The notes beneath the pieces are model-generated. The model made no database searches and was not told where the DNA came from. It worked only from the letters and a program-made list of their open reading frames with translations. Positions 34,912 to 42,588 of a stretch of DNA of 64,000 nt are shown here, one piece after another. A program made the position numbers and the translations under genes. Position 1 is the stretch's first letter. Every line of letters starts with the position of its first letter. The DNA is taken from contig NZ_CP096205.1 of NCBI RefSeq assembly GCF_023195775.1, forward strand, positions 1,178,001 to 1,242,000. Reading direction: 5' to 3'. This stretch comes from Flavobacterium azooxidireducens (GTDB lineage Bacteria; Bacteroidota; Bacteroidia; Flavobacteriales; Flavobacteriaceae).

Positions 34912-34919
34912 TACCTTTG
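34912..34919 (+). promoter_or_regulatory. -7 box of thiL
   Basis: TACCTTTG, a consensus match, lies 17 bases before the thiL ATG. Confidence 0.6.
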
Positions 34920-34936
34920 CACTTCATAAAAACACT

Positions 34937-35983
34937 ATGTTAGAAGAAAAATCACCTCAACGCACTTCCATCGCTCAATTGGGCGAATTCGGTTTAATCG
35001 ACCATTTAACCAAACATTTTGACATCAACCAACCTTCCACTATAAAAGGAATTGGCGACGATGCTGCAGTATTGGATTTCAAGGATAAAAAAACCGTCGT
35101 TACAACCGATTTGTTAGTCGAAGGCGTGCATTTTGATTTGGCCTATATGCCTTTAAAACATTTAGGTTACAAAGCCGTGGTGGCGAACGTTTCCGACATT
35201 TGTGCGATGAATGCCAAACCCACGCAAATAACCATTTCCATTGCAGTTTCTAACCGATTTCCGCTCGAAGCGTTAGAAGATTTATTTGCCGGAATTACAC
35301 ACGCTTCTAAAGAATATAATGTGGATGTTATTGGTGGCGATACCACTTCTTCTCAAAAAGGATTAATCATTTCCATCACCGCTTTGGGCGAAGCCAATGC
35401 AGAAGATATTGTGTACCGAAGTGGAGCAAAAGAAAACGATTTGCTTGTGGTAACCGGCGACATCGGTGCGGCTTATATGGGTTTACAAGTGCTTGAACGC
35501 GAAAAACAAGTGTTCCAAGTCAACCCCAACAACCAACCGGATTTAGACAATTATACGTACCTAATCGAACGTCAACTGAAACCCGAAGCCAGAAAAGACA
35601 TCAAAGACTTACTCGAAAAACTCGAAGTAAAACCCACTTCCATGATTGATATTTCCGATGGTTTATCCTCCGAAGTCATGCATCTCTGCAAGCAATCCAA
35701 CGTAGGTTGCACGATTTACGAAGAGAAATTACCGCTCGATCCGCAACTCATCTCCGTTTGCGAAGAATTCAACATCGACAGCACAACAGTAGCCATCAAC
35801 GGCGGCGAAGATTACGAACTACTTTTCACCATCGCTATCGAAGATTTCGACAAAATCAAAGCCAATCCCAACCTCACCGTCATCGGTCACATGAATAAAG
35901 AAACCGAGGGCAAACATTTGGTCACGCGAGCCAATCAAAAAATAGAACTCAAAGCCAGAGGCTGGAATGCATTAGAAGAATAA
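34937..35983 (+). CDS. thiL: thiamine-monophosphate kinase
   Basis: ThiL phosphorylates thiamine monophosphate to the diphosphate, the last step of cofactor synthesis. The 348-residue protein of the PurM/ThiL fold shows KGIGDDAAVLDF (about 40-51) with the metal-binding Asp pair, SDICAMNAKP (about 92-101) and IGGDTTSS (about 133-140). SMIDISDGLSSEVMHL lies in the C-terminal half and NGGEDYELLFT near residue 285. Transcribed alone. Confidence 0.94.
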   Translation: MLEEKSPQRTSIAQLGEFGLIDHLTKHFDINQPSTIKGIGDDAAVLDFKDKKTVVTTDLLVEGVHFDLAYMPLKHLGYKAVVANVSDICAMNAKPTQITISIAVSNRFPLEALEDLFAGITHASKEYNVDVIGGDTTSSQKGLIISITALGEANAEDIVYRSGAKENDLLVVTGDIGAAYMGLQVLEREKQVFQVNPNNQPDLDNYTYLIERQLKPEARKDIKDLLEKLEVKPTSMIDISDGLSSEVMHLCKQSNVGCTIYEEKLPLDPQLISVCEEFNIDSTTVAINGGEDYELLFTIAIEDFDKIKANPNLTVIGHMNKETEGKHLVTRANQKIELKARGWNALEE

Positions 35984-35986
35984 GTT

Positions 35987-36157
35987 GGGCGTGCCCCTCC
36001 GCAAGCTCCGGGTCGGGCTATCCGCTGCAAGTCCTCGCAAAAAACACCATTTTCTTCAACCCAAAAAGAGCTTCCGTTAGTCGCTTTTTTGGACTGAGAA
36101 AATTGGTGTTTTTTTGCTCCGGGCTTTCCGCTTCTATCCCGCACGCGGGTTTGTGCC
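35987..36157. repeat. dispersed repeat, longest copy, copy 4
   Basis: This is the best-preserved member: ends GGGCGTGCCCC and GGGTTTGTGCC, and core AAAGAGCTTCCGTTAGTCGC. Same orientation as copy 3. Confidence 0.75.
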
Positions 36158-36364
36158 AAGAAAGAAGTTTGGTTCATAAACCTCACCCCCAACCCCTCTC
36201 CAAGAGAGAAGGGAGCGAGCTGAAGTAAAATCATGAGATTTCTATTTTTTAAGTTTTATAGTATTTGTGAAATTTTTTAATCCGTGACAATTCGTGCAAC
36301 CTGCCTGGCGGCAGGCAGGTTCATGTCAAATAAACTCAGTTATTTTTAGCAACCTCATCAAAAC
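36158..36364. other. non-coding gap with scattered small hairpins
   Basis: It holds a CCCCAACCCCTCTCC-type G/C block (36182-36220) and the palindrome CCTGCCTGGCGGCAGGCAGG (about 36300-36320). No open frame looks protein-like. Confidence 0.6.
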
Positions 36365-36399
36365 AAAAAAAGCGATACAGTAGGTGTATCGCTTTTTTT
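36365..36399 (-). terminator. terminator of small-RNA cassette copy 1
   Basis: AAAAAAAGCGATACA / TGTATCGCTTTTTTT is a 15-base-pair stem with a short loop, ending in T on the minus strand. Confidence 0.85.
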
Positions 36400-36541
36400 G
36401 GTTTTAACTTTTTTAAGTAGCTGTTTTTGGTTGAATCAGATCTTTCGTTGGGGCAAAAGGGTGGTATTTCTTTTTCGATGTGGCTACTTAGAACGTTCTT
36501 GGGTCAATATTTTTAATTATGAATAACTAACTCTTTATTGA
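36366..36541 (-). ncRNA. putative small RNA, cassette copy 1
   Basis: It is inferred from a -7 box (TATCTTTA on the minus strand, 36554 to 36547) and a strong terminator about 175 bases downstream. The transcript would begin near GAGTTAGTTA and contain AAATACCACCCTTTTG (complement of 36454-36469), identical in copy 2. No ATG-started frame spans the conserved core. A frame through it encodes KKYHPFAPTKD but has a stop just upstream and no start codon, so an RNA is more likely than a peptide. Confidence 0.5.
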
Positions 36542-36578
36542 TGATGTAAAGATATGTTGATCACTTTAAATTCTAAAT

Positions 36579-36632
36579 ACGGGTTCACTCAGAATGTGTT
36601 ACGGGTTTGTGCCTTTTTTGATGTGGTTTCCC
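36579..36632 (-). promoter_or_regulatory. triple 22-bp-spaced direct repeat upstream of cassette copy 1
   Basis: Three related words begin at 36579 (ACGGGTTCA), 36601 (ACGGGTTTG) and 36623 (GTGGTTTCC), exactly 22 bases apart on the plus strand. On the transcribed strand they lie upstream of the -7 box, the nearest ending about 24 bases from it. Two-turn direct repeats are typical of LytTR-type activators. Confidence 0.6.
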
Positions 36633-36666
36633 GTAAATAACAATTAGCTACTGATTTGGGTTTAGC

Positions 36667-36697
36667 TTTGTCAAAGTTTTGAACTTTGACAAAGCTT
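36667..36697. repeat. palindromic repeat between the cassettes
   Basis: GCTTTGTCAAAGTTTTGAAC followed by TTTGACAAAGC forms a hairpin with a stem of about 10 bp, a common Bacteroidota palindrome. Another G/C block lies at 36727-36766. Confidence 0.6.
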
Positions 36698-36800
36698 TTG
36701 GATTTTTTTCAATTACTTTCAAAACCTCTCACCTCCCCTCTCCTTTGGAGAGGGGAGCAAGCTTTGAAAAATTCGTGCAATTCGTGGCTAAAGAGCAAAC

Positions 36801-36833
36801 AAAAAAGCGATAGTTTGGGGCCTATCGCTTTTA
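36801..36833 (-). terminator. terminator of small-RNA cassette copy 2
   Basis: AAAAGCGATAG / CTATCGCTTTT stem with T run on the minus strand, matching the terminator of copy 1 in the AGCGATA part. Confidence 0.8.
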
Positions 36834-36956
36834 AATTTTTTTTTGAGTGTCCGATTAGTAGGTCAAGTCTTGGGGACTTACAAAAGGGTGGTATTTTTTC
36901 GGTTTACTCTTCTTTCGTTCTTAGGTTGCTCAGAAACTTCAGTATGCTAACTAACT
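36801..36956 (-). ncRNA. putative small RNA, cassette copy 2
   Basis: Diverged tandem copy of 36366-36541: -7 box TACTTTTA (36969 to 36962 on the minus strand), GAGTTAGTTA at the expected 5' end, CCTAAGAACG, the identical 16-base core AAATACCACCCTTTTG (complement of 36881-36896) and its own terminator. The expected length is about 155 bases. Sequence outside these blocks has diverged. Confidence 0.5.
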
Positions 36957-36992
36957 CGATGTAAAAGTAAATTGATTTTCAGATAATTAGTT

Positions 36993-37044
36993 ACGGTTTA
37001 CCGCAAATCTTGTTGCGGTTTTATGCCAATTTTAGTACGGTTTT
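36993..37044 (-). promoter_or_regulatory. triple 22-bp-spaced direct repeat upstream of cassette copy 2
   Basis: ACGGTTTA (36993), GCGGTTTTA (37015) and ACGGTTTTA (37037) are spaced exactly 22 bases apart. The distance to the -7 box is about 24 bases, as in copy 1. The array overlaps the region just after the response-regulator gene. Confidence 0.65.
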
Positions 37045-37051
37045 ATACAAT

Positions 37052-37079
37052 AAAAAAGGGTTGACTAAATCAACCCTTT
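37052..37079 (-). terminator. terminator containing the stop codon of the response regulator
   Basis: On the minus strand, AAAGGGTTGA-TTTAG-TCAACCCTTT followed by T has its loop formed by the TAG stop of the response-regulator gene. Transcription end and translation end coincide. Confidence 0.8.
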
Positions 37080-37730
37080 GTTTTTTGCTTCCGTAATCAG
37101 TTCGATATCACTACTTCCCTTGACGTGAAGAATCTCTTTTAAATTGAGCTTTCGCTTCTCAATAGCACTCAACGAAAGTGGCACATAACTCGGAATATCT
37201 TTGGTTTTTATGCCTTTTGACAAATGATATAAAATTTGTTTATCAAACTCATCTACTTGTAAATTTTCATATTGCGATTGGCTCACAAACTTCACAACTG
37301 TTTGACTGTAGTAATTATCGTTGTTTAAAATTTTATTAAACGCATTAAGCAATTCATCAAAGGTTAAATCATTTTTAATAATTAGTCCGTTTGGGTTAAT
37401 TTCTTTAATAATGGTATTTATTTTGATTAATTCGGTGTGCATCGTAAGCAAAATAATCTTGCAGTCCGGCATTAGTTTACGAAGTAATTTTGCCAAATCT
37501 TCACCCGACATGATGTTTTTTTCTTCATAAGGTGGCATACTGATGTCTAAAAACGCAATATCAAATGCTTGCGTTGCTGTGGTGATGGTTTCATAAGCCA
37601 TCTTACAATTGTTTGCTTGTGTAGTAGTATATTCAAATGAATTTGCACTGTAACTCTTTAACGCATTTTTATAGGCCTCGATGATAAATGGGTGATCATC
37701 AACAATAACGATTTGGTAGTTTTTTGACAT
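37065..37730 (-). CDS. NarL/FixJ-type response regulator
   Basis: The receiver domain (1-130) has the acidic pair in IVIVDDHPFI and the phosphate-accepting Asp62 in AFLDISMPP, with conserved Thr and Lys in LLTMHTE and IIKND. A C-terminal LuxR-type helix-turn-helix follows (about 155-215), somewhat diverged: FDKQILYHLSKGIKTKDIP and LSLSAIEKRKLNLKEIL. At 221 residues it is the standard size. It lies 97 bases after the TPR histidine kinase on the same strand, its likely partner. Its targets are unknown. Confidence 0.88.
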   Translation of the reverse strand: MSKNYQIVIVDDHPFIIEAYKNALKSYSANSFEYTTTQANNCKMAYETITTATQAFDIAFLDISMPPYEEKNIMSGEDLAKLLRKLMPDCKIILLTMHTELIKINTIIKEINPNGLIIKNDLTFDELLNAFNKILNNDNYYSQTVVKFVSQSQYENLQVDEFDKQILYHLSKGIKTKDIPSYVPLSLSAIEKRKLNLKEILHVKGSSDIELITEAKNKGLI

Positions 37731-37827
37731 GATTTAGTTGTTGGTTGTATTTTTGGTTGAAATTAACATTCAAATATAAAAAAGAAAAAACACTTTTGAT
37801 AAATTCAAAAGTGTTTGTTTTAAAAAA

Positions 37828-39858
37828 TTATTTTTTAAATGGCAAATCAATCGTGATCGTCGTCCCTTTTCCTGGTTTTGATTTAATCTCAAAAGTTCCT
37901 TTGCACGTTGCCACTCTCGAAGAAATATTTTGCAAGCCAATTCCTTTGCTCTTTTTAGAAACTTCAAAACCAATTCCGTCATCAATTATTGATACATGAA
38001 GGTTATCCGCATCTTTTAGTAAGTTAACCGAAACATTCTTAGCCTTAGCATATTTATTAATGTTTTGCAATGACTCCTGAATTATTCGATAGATATTAAT
38101 TTTTAAATCATTATCCACCTTATCCCATTTTATGGCTTGGTCAATAATGTATTTGAAATCGGTGTTTTCTGATAGATTTTTTTGTTCTTCAAACAGATTG
38201 GTTAAAATAGCCACAAAATTATTGATTAACGCAAATTTTTCGCGGCTCAGTTCGTGCGAGATTTCACGAATATCTTGTTCAATAAACTTAAGTTCAGAGA
38301 TGTAGTGATCTCTTCCGGCGATGGCCAATTCATCTCCTTTTCTATTTAAACTGTCCAAATTTAGCCTTGCTCCAAACAAACGCCCTAAAACCCCATCGTG
38401 TAATTCTTGACCAATGCGTTGTTTTTCTTTGATAACGACCTCATCTAACTTTTTCTGCTGACTTAACATGAGGCTATAGATTTCCTCATTGGCTTTTTGC
38501 TGTTCTTCCCGCAATCGAAAGTATTTATTCCTACTTCGCTGATCACGAATAATATAGAGGAGCACGACTATAAAAACTGCTAATAATGCAAACAGAATGA
38601 TGTTTCGGTTTTGAATAGCTAATTGCTCTTTTTGTCTTTTGAATTCGTCCGTTTCATATTCTATACGGGCAAACTTTTCGGAAACTTTACGCTCGGCTTG
38701 TAATAAACTATCTGCTAGTTTAACATACTCCTTAGAATAAACACTATGATTTTCGGGTTCAACTTTACTTAATTGATCAACAGCATCTAATTGTAAATTT
38801 AAAATGTTAGTTTTTTTTGCAAGGTTATATGCATCACGAGCAAAATATTGTGCACTATCTAAAACACCTCTTTTTTCGTAGTATTCAGATAAATTTATTT
38901 TACTATTTACAATTTCAGGTGTTAATTGTAATTCTTCTCTAATTCGCAAAGATTCATAAAATTCGTAAGGAAGATTAGTAAAATCTCCTATTTTTAATTT
39001 TGCTTTTGCTTTATTGTCTAATACAGTTGAATACAAACTAGGATATTCTTGATAAAGATTTTTCTCTTGTAAAGCTTTGTTAAAATATGACAAAGACACT
39101 AAAATATTTTCTTTCTGTAAATTGACTAACCCAATATTATTTAGTGTAACTGCTTTAGATTGATACTGTCCTAAAGTTTTGAGTTCTTCTGAATCTGCAA
39201 TAAAATAAGCTTTTTCAAAATATTCAAGGGCTTTTTCATAATCTTTTATTTTTATGCATGTTAAACCTAAAATATTATAAGCTTCATATTCTAATAATTT
39301 ATTTTTTTCAAGACGGATATGAGCTAATGCTAAAACGGCAGATTTTTCACTACCCATAAAATCTCGTGCTTGATATTTTGCTGTCGCTATTTTAATATGC
39401 AAACGACCTATACTAAAATTATCATTTAATCCAAAATAAATTTTTTCAGCTTGTTGAAAATTAATAACAGCACTATCCATAATGAGCTTTTCAGCATAAT
39501 ATTCTCCTAAATAAGTGTAAGCTCTAGCAAGATAAAATGAATCTTTGGCTTGGATTGCATCTTCAATTAATTCACTTGAATTTTTTTTAAATTCTTCTTT
39601 TTTTTCTAAGTTATAATAAATAAACCCAACATATATTTTGTTTGTAAAATAAATAGAGTCTTTTGGAAGAGTTTTTACTAAATTTTCAGCCTTATATAGG
39701 TACTCAAGAGCTTTAGGTTTTGGCATCACGTAGTCATTCGCTCTTTCTAGGTAGAGCGTAATACTATCTTGAGTTGCACTGTTGATTTCTTTGTTTGATG
39801 AAAAATCAGTACATGCAATTAAAAGTAAAATGAAAAATAATAAGTAAAATCTTTTCAA
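37828..39858 (-). CDS. TPR sensor histidine kinase
   Basis: The 676-residue membrane kinase has an N-terminal signal with a lipobox-like LLLIAC (Cys15), so the sensor part is probably outside the membrane. Residues about 40-390 are TPR helices (for example DYEKALEYFEKAYFIADSEE). One transmembrane helix (about 419-438) and a short coiled coil come next. The HisKA_3 dimerisation domain has the phosphorylated His487 in RIGQELHDGVLGRLFGARL, and the ATPase domain ends with DDGIGF, GIGLQNI and GKGTTITIDLP. This architecture pairs with LuxR-type regulators, here the next gene. The signal may be a peptide or protein bound by the TPR domain. Confidence 0.9.
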   Translation of the reverse strand: MKRFYLLFFILLLIACTDFSSNKEINSATQDSITLYLERANDYVMPKPKALEYLYKAENLVKTLPKDSIYFTNKIYVGFIYYNLEKKEEFKKNSSELIEDAIQAKDSFYLARAYTYLGEYYAEKLIMDSAVINFQQAEKIYFGLNDNFSIGRLHIKIATAKYQARDFMGSEKSAVLALAHIRLEKNKLLEYEAYNILGLTCIKIKDYEKALEYFEKAYFIADSEELKTLGQYQSKAVTLNNIGLVNLQKENILVSLSYFNKALQEKNLYQEYPSLYSTVLDNKAKAKLKIGDFTNLPYEFYESLRIREELQLTPEIVNSKINLSEYYEKRGVLDSAQYFARDAYNLAKKTNILNLQLDAVDQLSKVEPENHSVYSKEYVKLADSLLQAERKVSEKFARIEYETDEFKRQKEQLAIQNRNIILFALLAVFIVVLLYIIRDQRSRNKYFRLREEQQKANEEIYSLMLSQQKKLDEVVIKEKQRIGQELHDGVLGRLFGARLNLDSLNRKGDELAIAGRDHYISELKFIEQDIREISHELSREKFALINNFVAILTNLFEEQKNLSENTDFKYIIDQAIKWDKVDNDLKINIYRIIQESLQNINKYAKAKNVSVNLLKDADNLHVSIIDDGIGFEVSKKSKGIGLQNISSRVATCKGTFEIKSKPGKGTTITIDLPFKK

Positions 39859-39943
39859 TACTTTTAGAATTTAAATTCAAAAGTATTGAAAAGATTTGTA
39901 TTATTGAATAAAATCTTTAAAATTTGAGTTATGGTATTCTGTT

Positions 39944-40117
39944 TTAAAGAATTACCAAAACTTTTCTACTTCCAGCAACAGTTCCTGTATTAGCTCCTCC
40001 GTCACCGCTTTCAGTTAACATTGGTTGATCATTTTTTGAAGTAGCACTAGTAGTTAAATCTGTAGAAGAAACAGAAGCGAACATAAAAAGTCCTAATAAT
40101 GCGAATAAAGTTTTCAT
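39944..40117 (-). CDS. small secreted peptide precursor, 57 residues
   Basis: This short frame starts at ATG (complement of 40115-40117) and ends TAA. The N-terminus is a good signal peptide, MKTLFALLGLFMFASVSS, leaving a mature peptide of about 39 residues rich in Ser, Thr, Asn and Gly with GDGGANTGTVAGSRK, then a hydrophobic end VLVIL. The repeated Thr/Ser and the Gly-Asn segment look like a structural or signalling peptide, not an enzyme. It lies between a TPR histidine kinase (86 bases downstream) and a LytTR regulator, all on the minus strand. I know no family for it. Bases 40118-40333 hold no other recognisable feature. Confidence 0.65.
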   Translation of the reverse strand: MKTLFALLGLFMFASVSSTDLTTSATSKNDQPMLTESGDGGANTGTVAGSRKVLVIL

Positions 40118-40333
40118 AATGTTGTGATATTAAGTTATAAGTTGAATTTCGTTTTAGTTGAGTGAACGCTTGACACTATATATGTTATCATGTAAATGTA
40201 TCACGTGGACACAATCATTCACGGTGTAAAAGTATAGTGCATATCTGCTACAGCCAACAAAATCAGGGCGTTAATGGTGGATTGCATTCGTTTGATTGTG
40301 GAATAACCTAAAATCTTGGTAGAATAACTTGTT

Positions 40334-41446
40334 TTAGATGTCTTTGAATTCTAACCCCGCTAATTGGGCTATAATTTGCTCTACATTGTCTTTGTAGCTC
40401 TTGGAAAACGGGAGTTGTGTTTTCGAATTTTTAATGTAGCAAACCGTGTTTCCGGTATGAATTCGGGAAACGTAGTTTTTATTCACAATATAACTGTTGT
40501 GTATTCTGAAGAAATAGGAAGGAAGATTTTCTTCAAAATATTTTAAGGTTTTAAATGCAGTAATGACCTCTCCATTGTTTAATGTTATATCGGTAGAATT
40601 GTTATCGGCTTTCAAAAAAGCAATTTCATCTAACTCTAAGAATCGATAATCGCCATACGATTTTATGCAAATTAAATTGCGGTGCACTTCATCATTTGCT
40701 ACAATCGTTTTTGGAGAATCAAATGTGATGTTTTTTATTTCGGAAAGTATGGGTTCTAAATCTACTGTTGTATTTTCCTTTGGAAGTGATTCTTCTATTG
40801 TTGAAAGTATTTGTGAAGTAATCGATTCTGAATCAAACGCCGGTTTCTGTTGATTTGCCATTTCCAAAATAGCCTCTTTTAAATCGGATAATTCTGATTT
40901 TAAAAGCGTAATCAATTCTTCATTCACCGCATTAACTTGAATAGGTTCCGGCTGAATCGGAATTAACTCTCTCGCTAAATTGTCGTTTTCTTGAACTTCA
41001 GGATTTGGTTCAACAATTTTGAATTCCGCAATTTTTCGTGGTTCAGGGTTTAAACGAATAACCGGAATATCATTGTTTTTTTCAAAACGCAATAATGCTT
41101 TGCGAACATCTGCTTCGTCAAATGGTTTTACCAAAAAATCCAATACATCGTATTTAACCGCTTCAAAAGCTTTGCTTGTATCGTGCGAAATAGCAATAAT
41201 TTTGGGAATCTTCTTTAAAAAACGATGCAATTCATTTATAATCAACAAAGAAAGATTAGAAGAAGAGGAAAGCGGATTGATCTCTAAAAAAACAAAATCC
41301 GGCTGGTACTCTAAAATGGCATTCAAACCGTCCTCATAATTTGTCGCAGTAGCCATAAGCTGAAAATTTGAAAACCCTTCCATTACGGATTGGATTTTCA
41401 AAATGCTTTTGCTATCATCGTCAAGAATGAGGTAAGAGTGCATCAT
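40334..41446 (-). CDS. LytTR response regulator with atypical receiver (Asp to Glu)
   Basis: A 370-residue protein with a receiver domain (1-120), a long acidic, low-complexity linker (about 135-240) with helical content, and a LytTR DNA-binding domain (about 258-355, from ICIKSYGDYRFLELDEIAFLKAD to the NSYIVNKNYV segment). In the receiver, the LILDDD acidic cluster is present, but the phosphate-accepting position is Glu55 (FVFLEINPL), where Asp is expected. This suggests a regulator that does not need phosphorylation. A second Met follows the first and could be the true start. LytTR domains bind direct repeats spaced about two helical turns. Confidence 0.85.
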   Translation of the reverse strand: MMHSYLILDDDSKSILKIQSVMEGFSNFQLMATATNYEDGLNAILEYQPDFVFLEINPLSSSSNLSLLIINELHRFLKKIPKIIAISHDTSKAFEAVKYDVLDFLVKPFDEADVRKALLRFEKNNDIPVIRLNPEPRKIAEFKIVEPNPEVQENDNLARELIPIQPEPIQVNAVNEELITLLKSELSDLKEAILEMANQQKPAFDSESITSQILSTIEESLPKENTTVDLEPILSEIKNITFDSPKTIVANDEVHRNLICIKSYGDYRFLELDEIAFLKADNNSTDITLNNGEVITAFKTLKYFEENLPSYFFRIHNSYIVNKNYVSRIHTGNTVCYIKNSKTQLPFSKSYKDNVEQIIAQLAGLEFKDI

Positions 41447-41713
41447 AAACCTACAAAATCTTTTGAATACAAAAATCAGGAAACAACTCCTGGTCTTGCT
41501 TTTTTAAAATAAATTTGATTTGTAGGTTACTTGTGCAAAAAGATTGGGGCGTTTTACACGATTATATTTCTAAATGACAGGCTTTCAGCATCTAAACCTA
41601 AACCCATAACTATCAACAAACTTAGGTTAAAAAACACGGCTAAAAAAGCATATTACAAGGCTTTCGATAACACGCAAAAATTTCCGTTAAAAAACTTGTA
41701 TTATTTGAAACCT

Positions 41714-41731
41714 TATCGTAATATTGCGATA
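41714..41731. promoter_or_regulatory. ArsR operator overlapping the start codon
   Basis: TATCG-t-AATATT-g-CGATA is symmetric except for one base pair and ends on the A of the arsR ATG. Position and symmetry fit autorepression by ArsR. Confidence 0.65.
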
Positions 41732-42060
41732 TGGGAATAACAAAAACAACTGGCTTCTCTCAAGAGACCAACGAAATGGCCGAAATCCTTAAAGCAATTG
41801 GGCATCCGGCACGCATAGCTATCATAAAATTATTGAGCAACATGCCGTCTTGTGTGTGTGGCGAAATTGTAGAAGTGCTTCCTTTAGCTCAATCTACCGT
41901 TTCAAGACACCTAGCGGAACTTAAAAAAGTAAACTTAATCAAAGGAAATATCAGCGGAAACAACATCTGTTACTGCTTAGATTTAGAAACTTGGAAAAAA
42001 GTAAAAGCTTTTATCAAAACAATTAGTAAACCCGATGGTAGTCCGTTTGACTGCTGTTAA
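41731..42060 (+). CDS. arsR: ArsR-family arsenic-responsive repressor
   Basis: A 109-residue winged-helix repressor. Residues 25-75 show HPARIAIIKLL, then the metalloid site CVCGEIVEVLP (Cys41, Cys43) and the recognition helix LAQSTVSRHLAELKK. The C-terminus ends in a Cys pair (108-109) that may add a third ligand. It leads a four-gene arsenic operon, and its operator lies over its own start codon. Release of DNA on arsenite binding is the family mechanism. Confidence 0.92.
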   Translation: MGITKTTGFSQETNEMAEILKAIGHPARIAIIKLLSNMPSCVCGEIVEVLPLAQSTVSRHLAELKKVNLIKGNISGNNICYCLDLETWKKVKAFIKTISKPDGSPFDCC

Positions 42061-42074
42061 AAAACCAAATAATT

Positions 42075-42578
42075 ATGAACTGGTCAGAATTTAAAAATCA
42101 ATTAGTGCAACACCCGGATTTGCATTTGCAATTTCAATTTGGTGAAAATCAATTTGTGCACCCTTCTTTTCATATTACAGAAATAAAACAAAACGCTATC
42201 ACTTCGGTTGATTGTGGTGGAAAAATGAATGCTTGGACAGAAATTATCCTTCAACTTTGGGAGCCTTCTCAAAAGGAAACTCCTCGTTCGATGAAAGCAT
42301 CAAAAGCATTACAAATTATTGATGTGGTTGAAAAATCACTGCCTTTAAATCCAAATGTAACCGTTAAAATTGAGTTTGGAAATGATACGTTTGACACGAG
42401 ACAAATGCATCCACAAGATTTTCAATTTTCTGAAGATGATATCATTGTCAATTTAATTGCTGACAAAACACAATGCAAAGCAATAGACCGTGGCGAAACA
42501 TGCGGAACTCCGAAACAAAAAGTAAAATTAGCCGAAGTTACAGCAGGATGTTGCACACCGGAATCAGGCTGTTGCTAA
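42075..42578 (+). CDS. DUF6428 family protein of the ars operon
   Basis: A 167-residue cytosolic protein that I place in DUF6428 from memory. The signs are [10 protein letters not shown] at the start and the phrase [26 protein letters not shown]. It ends in a Cys-rich tail ([10 protein letters not shown]) and has a further Cys pair near [13 protein letters not shown]. Members sit consistently between arsR and the arsenite pump in Bacteroidota, so a role in metalloid binding or transfer is plausible but unproven. The gap to arsR is 14 bases. Confidence 0.78.
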   Translation: MNWSEFKNQLVQHPDLHLQFQFGENQFVHPSFHITEIKQNAITSVDCGGKMNAWTEIILQLWEPSQKETPRSMKASKALQIIDVVEKSLPLNPNVTVKIEFGNDTFDTRQMHPQDFQFSEDDIIVNLIADKTQCKAIDRGETCGTPKQKVKLAEVTAGCCTPESGCC

Positions 42579-42588
42579 TTTATTGATT

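Noticed and set aside
35935..36234. Long minus-strand frame over the dispersed repeat after thiL
   Set aside because: The same pseudo-protein appears after porZ because the repeat is copied, not because it is coded; it starts inside thiL antisense.
36366..36956. A pair of short peptides KKYHPF... encoded through the conserved core of the two cassettes
   Set aside because: Both frames have a stop a few codons upstream and no ATG, GTG or TTG start. The shared core is nearly identical at base level with no pattern of silent changes, so an RNA explains it better.
36686..36964. 92-codon plus-strand frame across the second small-RNA cassette
   Set aside because: It runs through a terminator hairpin, REP-like blocks and low-complexity sequence and has no protein-like composition; the minus-strand signals explain the region better.
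41531..41740. 69-codon frame before arsR
   Set aside because: It overlaps the arsR operator and start, has no conserved-looking segments, and is most likely chance.
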